Assembly: GCF_900217795.1 (NCBI RefSeq)
Contig: NZ_OBMQ01000001.1
Location: 192,181-238,913, forward strand
Direction: 5' to 3'
DNA from: Ureibacillus xyleni
GTDB taxonomy: Bacteria > Bacillota > Bacilli > Bacillales_A > Planococcaceae
DNA: 46,733 nt
Below, one piece after another: positions 8,188 through 16,100 of the stretch (within the stretch, counting starts at the first letter, position 1; every line of letters begins with the position of its first letter). Under the pieces are notes generated by a model. The model had not been told where the DNA came from. It searched no databases and saw only the letters and a program-made list of their open reading frames with translations. A program made the position numbers and the translations under genes.

Positions 8188-8661
8188 ATGGAGTTGGACA
8201 AAACGTTGCAAATGATATTGATGAAGCACGAAAATCTATGCATTGTTCCTCATTATGAAGGTAAGATTTCTTCTATTATTTATACAAAGAACGAATCCTT
8301 CAAACTTGAGGAAAAAGTAGACACGGTAATCAATTTATACTGCTTACAATTTGCCTCGAATTTAAATGGGAGAATTCAGGCTTCCCGTGAACGATTTGGC
8401 TTTATAAAAAAACCACCAATTGTCATCTCAGAACTAAATAGCATTGTCGCCATGCAATTGCCTGTACCTCACTATTCAGAGAGTATGTGGATTTTTGACC
8501 TAAGTTTCGGTGTTGAAGAATTAAATAAGCAGAGTGAAATTGAATTTCAAAACGGTTTGAAATTTAAAATACCATTATCAAAAACCGCTGTGATGCACCG
8601 AAAGTTGAACGCTTTCCAATTGGTAGTGGAATGTACAAATACTCAAAAGAAACCGCTATAA
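8188..8661 (+). CDS. comK: ComK-like competence transcription factor
   Basis: A 157-residue protein that aligns by eye with ComK of Bacillus subtilis: YEGKISSIIY (ComK DGKICSKIIE), NLNGRIQASRERF (SSYAGRKAGTYEV), the hallmark KPPIVIS (KPPIMVD), then MQLPVPHYSESMWIFDLSF (FPTLSS...CGWISHVHV) and FQNGLKFKIPLS (FSNGKTMELPIS). ComK is the DNA-binding master activator of competence for DNA uptake. This copy lacks the ~35-residue C-terminal tail of the B. subtilis protein, as is common in distant ComK relatives. AAAGGGG is only 1 base before the ATG at 8188, so the in-frame TTG at 8194 (LDKTLQM) may be the true start. It is divergent from the sigma factor gene. Confidence 0.82.
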   Translation: MELDKTLQMILMKHENLCIVPHYEGKISSIIYTKNESFKLEEKVDTVINLYCLQFASNLNGRIQASRERFGFIKKPPIVISELNSIVAMQLPVPHYSESMWIFDLSFGVEELNKQSEIEFQNGLKFKIPLSKTAVMHRKLNAFQLVVECTNTQKKPL

Positions 8662-8703
8662 AATCACATCATCGTAGTACATAATGAAAGCGCTATCACT
8701 AAG

Positions 8704-8738
8704 GGTGACGGAAGTTTATAATTTTCGTCACTTTTTTA
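8704..8738 (+). terminator. Terminator after the ComK-like gene
   Basis: GTGACG (8705-8710) pairs with CGTCAC (8726-8731), followed by TTTTTT. Confidence 0.75.
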
Positions 8739-8810
8739 TTTTTATTAACTATCAAGTACGAGGTGTTGTTATAATTATCCTGTTAAGTAATTTTTATGGA
8801 GGTGTTGGAT

Positions 8811-10355
8811 TTGAAAAAGATTTTTAGCTTGCTTATTGTTTTATCGTTATGTCTTCAATTTAATATAGTCAGCGCGAGTGAAGTTTCAACGTTACAGCAA
8901 GTGGCGACAATCAACAATTCTAGTACAGTAACTTCTGTCGATTATAGTAAAGACGATCTATTTATCATTACAGGGAGTACAGATGGCAAAGTTTCAGTGT
9001 GGAATGCAGATAGTGGGAAAATAATCAACTCTTTTGAAGTTTGTAATTGTTCAGGACCGATTCATGTCAAATATAGTCCGGATAATTCAATGATTGCAAC
9101 TGCGGATACATATGGAAAAATAAAATTATGGGATACAACATCAGGCAATTTAATTAAAACACTTAGTACAACAGAAGGACAAGGTAAACCAATCAATGAC
9201 ATCGTTTTTAATGTAACAGGATCGGTATTATATTCTGCCAATGTTGACCGCAATTCGATTACGTTATGGGACGTTTCGAAAGGTACTACGATAGAGGAAT
9301 ACTCATTTAATTCAGAGCCAAAAACCATCGTCTACAACCCGAAAAAACTTCAATTAGCTGTGGGTCTAGCAAATGGTAGTGTGAACATTCGACATTCTGA
9401 TACGGGCGCATATATAAAGGAAGTTACGAATTTAATGGATGGGCATAGTGTGGAGCAACTCGATTTTACACCAGATTATCAATATCTTTTTGGTATTAGC
9501 TCGAAAATTGATCAAACGCAACCATATATGTTGGACGTATCGAAAAATTACGAAAAAGTAACCCTTACAGCGAATGAGTTTAACATCCAACCTGCTGATT
9601 CAGAATGGTTAGGCTTTTCTTTCAGTAATGATGGTAAATATTTGGCTGCTGTTACGAGTGAAGGAAACACATTAAACATTTTTGACGTACAAACTAGAGC
9701 TTTAATAGCATCAGTGCTTGCCGGTGTACGACCAGAAGCTGTTGCCTTTAGCCATGATCATGACAGAATTTTTGCAGGAAAAACGATTTTTGATTCTACT
9801 ACATTACCAACATACCAATATAAAGGGATTGTAGCCGTGCCAGAATCAGATACAATTCGTGTTGGGGAACCATTGAATTTAAACGTTTTTGCCATTCACC
9901 ATGACGGAAGAAAAGAGCAAGTGAGTTCTTATCAAGTAACTTCTAGCAATACAGACGTGTTAAAAATAATGTACGGTAAACTAATTGCAATTAAAGATGG
10001 TACTTCGACAGTTACGGTTGACAACGGGACATTCAAAACGTCGATTAAGGTATATGTAAACAATTTTAAAGAGCTTGAAAAGAAAATCAATCAAGCACCG
10101 AATAGAACATGGGTTGTAAAATTTAATGCCCCTGTTGATATCTCGTCTGTCAATAAAACAAATGTTTACGTGACGAATAAAAACAAAGAAATCGTGGAAG
10201 TCAACTATTCATTAAAGTCGAGTTCTGAAGTACAACTAACGCCAAAACAAAACTACACATCAGGCGAAACATATACAATTTGGGTGAAAGAAATAAAATC
10301 GAAATCAAACCAAACAATCAAGCAATTTACGAAGATGGATTTTCAAATTAAATAG
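8811..10355 (+). CDS. Secreted WD40 beta-propeller protein with C-terminal SbsA-type Ig-like domain
   Basis: Translation most likely begins at TTG 8811, because GGAGGTG lies 6 bases upstream; the ATG at 8796 overlaps that site. The signal peptide is LKKIFSLLIVLSLCLQFNIVSAS (first residue read as Met). WD40 repeats fill about residues 30-340, with repeats ending in VSVWNADSGKII, IKLWDTTSGNLI and ITLWDVSKGTTI. A Big_2-like Ig domain (about 345-415, SSNTDVLKIMYGKLIAIKDG) and a Big_5 domain (about 420-514, NRTWVVKFNAPVD...NVYVTN) follow. Extracytoplasmic WD40 proteins are unusual in Firmicutes and normally serve as binding scaffolds. Its partner is unknown. The protein at 20929-23766 has the same parts in the opposite order. 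Confidence 0.9.
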   Translation: MKKIFSLLIVLSLCLQFNIVSASEVSTLQQVATINNSSTVTSVDYSKDDLFIITGSTDGKVSVWNADSGKIINSFEVCNCSGPIHVKYSPDNSMIATADTYGKIKLWDTTSGNLIKTLSTTEGQGKPINDIVFNVTGSVLYSANVDRNSITLWDVSKGTTIEEYSFNSEPKTIVYNPKKLQLAVGLANGSVNIRHSDTGAYIKEVTNLMDGHSVEQLDFTPDYQYLFGISSKIDQTQPYMLDVSKNYEKVTLTANEFNIQPADSEWLGFSFSNDGKYLAAVTSEGNTLNIFDVQTRALIASVLAGVRPEAVAFSHDHDRIFAGKTIFDSTTLPTYQYKGIVAVPESDTIRVGEPLNLNVFAIHHDGRKEQVSSYQVTSSNTDVLKIMYGKLIAIKDGTSTVTVDNGTFKTSIKVYVNNFKELEKKINQAPNRTWVVKFNAPVDISSVNKTNVYVTNKNKEIVEVNYSLKSSSEVQLTPKQNYTSGETYTIWVKEIKSKSNQTIKQFTKMDFQIK

Positions 10356-10364
10356 TTTCAAAGG

Positions 10365-10395
10365 ATCCTGCATTTTTATAATGTGGGATTTTTTT
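10365..10395 (+). terminator. Terminator after the WD40 gene
   Basis: ATCCTGCATT (10365-10374) pairs with AATGTGGGAT (10380-10389) with two G-U pairs, followed by a T run. Confidence 0.75.
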
Positions 10396-10471
10396 ATATT
10401 AATATAATTTATAATTCCCTATTTATATAGGGGATACGTTATGTCTTAGTAGATTTGTCGAAAAAAAGTTA

Positions 10472-10500
10472 TTGATTTAAAAGTAATTGAAACATAGAAT
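10472..10500 (+). promoter_or_regulatory. Candidate sigma-A promoter for the propeller/TPR gene
   Basis: TTGATT (10472-10477), a 17-base spacer and TAGAAT (10495-10500). The start codon is 75 bases further on, behind GAGAAGGAGG. Confidence 0.5.
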
Positions 10501-10575
10501 AGTGCTAATAAATAAACATTTCCATAGATAGGGAATTTACTAATTCTATGGACCCTAAATGAGAAGGAGGAAACA

Positions 10576-11358
10576 ATGAGGAGAAAATTATCGGTTTGGC
10601 TCTTGCCTACACTACTAGCGGCTATTTTCCTTATCCCAATGAGCGCTTTTGCTTCAGAAGTTGAAATTAGTGATTCAGAATTAGAGTTATTAAACTTAGG
10701 TTTTGAACCGCTAGACATGAACGACGATTATATTGTAGGCACCACTGCTCCGAATAATAAAATCTACTTTTATGAACGAGCAACAGGTACAACTTATAAT
10801 GTAGGGTTTACTGATCCCTATACGTTTGTAAGAGATGTGGATATGAAGGTTCAAGGTCGTTATTTCTATTTCACAACCTATCAATATGCGGGGTATAGTG
10901 AGCACGACTACACTATTATGAGATATGATTTTTTAACAGATTCTAGTGAAGAACTAATCTATAATCCCAAAATCATAACAATTCAAGGAGTATCGGATAG
11001 TGGTTTAATCTATACTCAGGATAATATCATTTATGGCAATGAATTATATTACTATGATTTTAGAACAGGCAAGGAGACACATTTAGCATCAAAAGTCGGT
11101 TCTGCCCATATGTCTGGCAATATCATTACGTATTCCGTTGTAAGTAGCAATATTATGGAGAGAAATGAATCGGTATATTATGTTCAAACCAATGCATTAA
11201 CAAATAAAATTCCAGTTCCATACGGTGGGGAATATGTTAAAACGAATGGGAAATATATTGCATACTGGTACAATAATTCTTTCTTATCCAATGAAAGAAC
11301 CGTACTAATCTATAACATATCTACAAAAGAGGTATATGATTATTCATATTATTACTAG
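10576..11358 (+). CDS. Secreted propeller-like protein, N-terminal part of a gene split by an in-frame TAG
   Basis: A 260-residue product with a signal peptide (residues 1-27, ending AFASE), then propeller-like blades (DYIVGTTAPNNKIYFYERATG, YTIMRYDFLTDSSEELIYN, VGSAHMSGNIITYSV). It aligns throughout with the 331-residue protein at 23816-24811, but that homologue continues another ~70 residues where this one stops at TAG 11356-11358. The missing ~70 residues (GDAALRQNIVFAGGDFALW..., SYMPIAATENEAIFYSP) are encoded directly after the TAG in the same frame and lead into the segment at 11422. This looks like one gene, 10576-12828, interrupted by a single amber codon. The start has a strong GGAGG site. 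Function unknown; probably a surface binding protein. Confidence 0.85.
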   Translation: MRRKLSVWLLPTLLAAIFLIPMSAFASEVEISDSELELLNLGFEPLDMNDDYIVGTTAPNNKIYFYERATGTTYNVGFTDPYTFVRDVDMKVQGRYFYFTTYQYAGYSEHDYTIMRYDFLTDSSEELIYNPKIITIQGVSDSGLIYTQDNIIYGNELYYYDFRTGKETHLASKVGSAHMSGNIITYSVVSSNIMERNESVYYVQTNALTNKIPVPYGGEYVKTNGKYIAYWYNNSFLSNERTVLIYNISTKEVYDYSYYY

Positions 11359-11421
11359 GGAGATGCTGCGCTAAGGCAAAATATCGTATTTGCTGGGGGA
11401 GATTTCGCTCTATGGAACTCA

Positions 11422-12828
11422 GTGGAGAGTAAAAATCCGAATGGGACAACCGGCTATGATTTACAAAATGATGTTAGATACTATTTTTCTAGAAGTTATA
11501 TGCCAATAGCAGCAACAGAGAATGAGGCAATTTTTTATTCACCATCTTCTTATGACTACTACTATTTAGATTTTAGTAATTTATCTGGTGGTGGTGGTAA
11601 AACAGCATATGATTATTTCAATGAAGGGGTAACTCTCTATAATCAGCAAAAATATCAGGATGCCATCGCACAGTTCGACCAAGCGATTTCTTTATATAGC
11701 GGGGATGAGCGTTTCTACCTATATAAAGGGTACGCTTTATATTACTTAGGGAAATATCAAGATGCAATTACTGCCTTTGACAATTCCTTGATGCTAACAA
11801 AGTCGGAAGAAGCGTATTATTTTAAAGCAAAATCTTTATTTGAGTTAAAAAGGTACACGGAATCACGGGCGATTATCTTAATTGTGATTAGTTATAATAA
11901 CCAAAGTCCGGAATATTATAGTTATCTCGGAACGATTTTAATAAATTTAGGCCAATATCAAGATGCGTTGGATGCATATAACAACGCCCTACGAATTAAT
12001 CCATCCTATCCAGAGGCAGTTGCTGGAAAAGATCAGGTTGAGGATTTGATTAATGATGGAGGTTCGAAACAATTACCTTCCAAATCAAATGTACCATTAG
12101 ATCACACATTTACGATTAATTTCAATACGGCAGTGAATAAAAATACGGTAAATTCTAGTAATGTTCAAGTTTATGAAGTGTCTACTGGGCAACTAATTCC
12201 GATTTCAATTTTGAGTGGCTCGAATCCGAACGCAATTTCATTTAAACCAGTGACAAATTATAAACCAAGCAATTTATATCGAGTAACTGTGAAAAAAGAT
12301 GTGAAATCTACATCTGGCAAAGCATTAACACAAAATGTAGAAATGACTTTTACAACAGTTTCGCAAGGCCCGGTGTATGGGGAAGGGCAAAAGTTAGATG
12401 AGATGGAAGAGTTGCTTGATGAAAGCTCTTATATTCTTAAGGGAGATCAGGCTAGCGAAGGATTAAAGGATATTAATTTTACCGAATATGAAAATGGATT
12501 TTTTATTGGGTATTACGATGTTCTTATTGAAAAATATAGAACCGGACAATTTTTAAAGGAGTATCAGCTTGGAGGCGGTTACAAGAGATTCACTGCTACC
12601 GTTGTACCTTCTTATTATTTCAATTATAAGCAACCAGAAAACCCTAATGATATTGGTAGAATGAAAATCTATGGTGATGGCCAACTGCTTTATGATTCTG
12701 GAATAATTAGTACATCGATGAAAACACCAAAGCAAATTGATATCAATCTTCAGGGTGTTAATCGCCTTAAGATTGAAGTGAAGAATGGGGTTTCATTAGG
12801 CTTCTTTAATCCAAAACTTTATAATTAA
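11422..12828 (+). CDS. TPR, SbsA-type Ig-like and NPCBM-like domains; C-terminal part of the TAG-split gene
   Basis: In frame with the segment ending at 11358. The first candidate start is a GTG at 11422 with no convincing ribosome-binding site, and there is no signal peptide, so it is unlikely to be exported alone. Residues 1-50 finish the propeller-like domain. About four TPR units follow (about 63-205: AYDYFNEGVTLYNQQKYQDAIAQFDQAISL, ALYYLGKYQDAITAFDNSL, TILINLGQYQDALDAYNNALRINP). A Big_5 Ig-like domain (about 220-315) and a C-terminal NPCBM-like carbohydrate-binding module (about 325-468: GGYKRFTATVVPSYYFN, MKIYGDGQLLYDSG, LKIEVKNG) complete it. TPRs suggest protein contacts; NPCBM suggests glycan binding. 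Either a pseudogene half or the result of UAG readthrough. Confidence 0.8.
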   Translation: MESKNPNGTTGYDLQNDVRYYFSRSYMPIAATENEAIFYSPSSYDYYYLDFSNLSGGGGKTAYDYFNEGVTLYNQQKYQDAIAQFDQAISLYSGDERFYLYKGYALYYLGKYQDAITAFDNSLMLTKSEEAYYFKAKSLFELKRYTESRAIILIVISYNNQSPEYYSYLGTILINLGQYQDALDAYNNALRINPSYPEAVAGKDQVEDLINDGGSKQLPSKSNVPLDHTFTINFNTAVNKNTVNSSNVQVYEVSTGQLIPISILSGSNPNAISFKPVTNYKPSNLYRVTVKKDVKSTSGKALTQNVEMTFTTVSQGPVYGEGQKLDEMEELLDESSYILKGDQASEGLKDINFTEYENGFFIGYYDVLIEKYRTGQFLKEYQLGGGYKRFTATVVPSYYFNYKQPENPNDIGRMKIYGDGQLLYDSGIISTSMKTPKQIDINLQGVNRLKIEVKNGVSLGFFNPKLYN

Positions 12829-12835
12829 TTTATAC

Positions 12836-12865
12836 AACCCGATTAGATTGCTAGTCGGGTTTTTT
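12836..12865 (+). terminator. Terminator after the TPR/NPCBM segment
   Basis: AACCCGATTAG (12836-12846) pairs with CTAGTCGGGTT (12851-12861), followed by a T run. A 21-bp array begins at once after it. Confidence 0.85.
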
Positions 12866-12938
12866 ATTTCGGCAAAGTTTGGGGAAATCCGCCAAAATGC
12901 CTCTTTTATCCGCCAAATTTGCCAAAATATCCGCCAAA
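12866..12938. repeat. 21-bp period array, ATCCGCCAAA core (copy 1)
   Basis: The core ATCCGCCAAA starts at 12887, 12908 and 12929, exactly 21 bases apart. A degenerate unit (ATTTCGGCAAA) begins at 12866, and a lone relative (ATCCCGCCAA) is at 12971. Units are a ~10-base core plus 11 variable bases. On the minus strand one frame is open and gives Leu-Ala-Asp every seven residues. The last three units match the last three of the array at 17668-17719. The 160 bases from here to the next gene hold no further recognised feature. Confidence 0.85.
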
Positions 12939-13129
12939 CAGCTCTTAGCAGTTGCAAGTCGGTTATTTTAATCCCGCCAATCTACTTATCTTGTAAGTTT
13001 TTTGTAAGAATGTTCTATTTGAAAAAAGTTTCCTAATAACTCATAATCTGTTAATAGGTTGATTAGGACTTTAGTCTGTAATTTACAATATTTTCAATAA
13101 AATAACACGGTATTTGAGGTGAACATTGC

Positions 13130-16100
13130 ATGATAAAAAGGCTAGGTATTATTAGAAATATCATTTTAGCGGTTTTTTTATTAACATTATTTAGTGGGGG
13201 AAACCACAAAGTATTTGCAGATTTGAATACTTTTATTGATTCGGAAGGTTCGAATGTAAATTTATTTTACGCAAATAGATGGCAAAATCTAATTGCAAAT
13301 CTAGGTGGCACTACTCTAAATTATCCCAATCCTACAGATGAGAATTTTGAAAATGCTGAAGCAACAGGGTGTAGTACTTCCAACACAACAATAGGGGGAT
13401 GGACTTACGAAATAAAGTATGATGCGAGTTTTGGTAGTGAGCCCTGTTTAGATATAATCGAAATTAATTCTGATAAAATGATTGATTTTATGAGTACATC
13501 AGGTGGAAACCAATTTATAAGAATTTCAACTTCCTCAGGTATTGAAGTTAAGTTGAATTCATTTGAATTGATAAACCATTACGATTCAGGACCGTCCAGC
13601 TATAAAGTAGTAGGATATAAAAACGGTATAGAAGTTAATGGTGCAACACAAGAATTTACTTTGATAAATCAAACTGTCAATTTAACTAATCCTGCATGGG
13701 GAAATATCGATGAGTTTCGTATTCTAAGAACAGATAGTAGTACGTCAGACATAGTTTTGCAATTAGATGATATTGATATTTCAATACCTAAAAGCAACAA
13801 TACCAATCTAAGTAATCTTAGTCTATCAGCTAATAACTTTTCTAAATCTCTTAATCCCAATTTAGATTATCAAACCGTTGAAGTACCTTCTAGTACGATA
13901 AATATTTTGATAATGCCAATTTTGCAAGACCCTAATGCAGCAGTGATGATAAATAATCAACCAAGTAATCAACCGATTTTTCTGGATTCAAATAGTAAAT
14001 TAATTGAAGTGAATGTCACTGCCGAAGAGCCAAGCGTGAAAAAGATGTATCGAATCATGGTTATTCGTTTACTTCCTCCACCAAACGTTCAGGCAGATGA
14101 TATTAATAATGTTATTACAGGATTTAACGAATCTTATGAATATCAGTTTAATGGGGGAAGTTGGAATCATTATAACTTAGCTAACTTGCCAGATCTTAGT
14201 GGTGATGTGACGGTGAAAGTACGTATTCCAGCAAATGGACCAGGAATGCCTCCAAGTGAAGAAGCTGCCCTGACCTTTTCTAAAATAGCAAGTTTACCAA
14301 CTGTAACACCAGCAACCACTAAAGAAGTTACTATGAATGACAACGGGTTAGAAATTACACCACATGCAATTGATGAACAACAAGTAACACATTTTAAAAT
14401 TACCGGTATTACTGGTGGAACTCTTTATTATAATGATGGTACTTGGCCAATAGGAGAAGGAACTTTTATTAGTAAATCAGAAGCTGCGAAAGGGCTAAAG
14501 TTCAAACCTAATCCAGATGCTAACACTAAAGCTGGTGACACATTCAATTTTAAAGTCCAAGCAGCATTTGACAACCAAGGAACAGGTTTAAGTGATCAAG
14601 TGACAGCTACTATAACCGTAACAGAAGTAAATGATCCACCAAATGCAGCTGATGATCAATTACCTAATATCGAACAAAATTCGAATCCTATTAGTATTCC
14701 GTTTTCACAACTTTTAGCAAATGATACACCAGGTCCTGTAAATGAAAGTGGACAGGAATTAATGATTAAAAGTGTTCAAAATGCAACTGGTGGAGAAGTT
14801 AGAACCGAAAATGGTCATGTGATTTTTACGCCGAACACAAATTTCCGTGGACAAGCGAAATTTGAATATACAGTTGAAGATAATGGTACAAGTGATGGTG
14901 TTTCCACTCCAGAGACAAGTCAAGCAGTTGTTACGATTAACGTCCTACCAAAAGCAGACGCACCGACAGTTACGAATGCCGATACGAGTGAGGATACACA
15001 AAGCTCAAGTGGTTTAGTAATTACACGAAGTGATTCAATAACGACACACTATAAAATTTCAAATATCACTGGCGGTAAACTTTATTATAATGATGGAACA
15101 AGAGAAATTCTCAGCGGCGATTTTATTACTGTTTCAGAAGGAGAAGCAGGATTAAAGTTTACACCTTTGGAAAATCAGTTTGGTTCAACTGGATTTGGTT
15201 TCTCGGTACAAGCTGCTCCGAATACGAAGGGCACTTTATTAAGTGATGTAGTGGAGGCAACAATTAATGTTCGTGAAGTAAATGACGCACCAATTGTTCA
15301 AAATGACCAGTTAGGTGATTTTGCAGTGAACACACCACTAATAACGATTCCGGTTAGTGATTTGCTTTATAATGATAAAAAGGGACCAGATAATGAAGAT
15401 GGACAAACTTTATCGATTATAACTGTAGGAAATGCACAAGGTGGTACGGTAACAATAGTAAATGGTGAATATATAGAGTTTACCCCCGATAGTAATTTCC
15501 AAGGAACAGCAGAATTTGACTATATGGCTCAAGATGATGGAAAAACAAATTCGACTAATGACTTTAAAACAGCTACAGGAAAAGCGAGTTTTAATATTTT
15601 GGATAAAACACCACCGACAATAACACTAAATGGTGACACAGAGATTTATATTGAATTAGGTAGTGTCTATCAAGAGCCAGGTTTTTCTGCTGAGGATGAT
15701 ATAGATCAAGATCTAACTGGCCAGGTTGTAGTCTCAGGCGTAGTCAATCCAAACGAACTTGGGCCGTATCAACTAAAATATAATGTTATAGATTCAAATA
15801 ATAATCATGCCAATGAAGTGATTCGTACTGTACACGTTGTTTCAGCTGAACTAAATACGTTATCCATATCAAAGGGTAACTTAACGCCAGCATTTGTTCC
15901 AAGCGAGCTAAATTATACTGCAAAAGTACCGAATTCCATTGATAAAATCGATGTAAATTTAAGTGCTTTAGATAGTACAGCAACAATGACTTTAAATGGC
16001 GAACCAATTGGACAAAATGCCGCGAAAACTGTTCCGTTAAAGGTTGGTTCAAATCCAATTACGGTCGTGGTAACTTCTTTAGGTGGAGCAACTAAAACAT

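Noticed and set aside
12848..13036. A 62-codon plus-strand frame with Ile-Arg-Gln every seven residues over the first 21-bp array
   Set aside because: No ribosome-binding site, it starts inside the terminator stem, and the same frame in the homologous array at 17626 has stops. It is better explained by the repeat.
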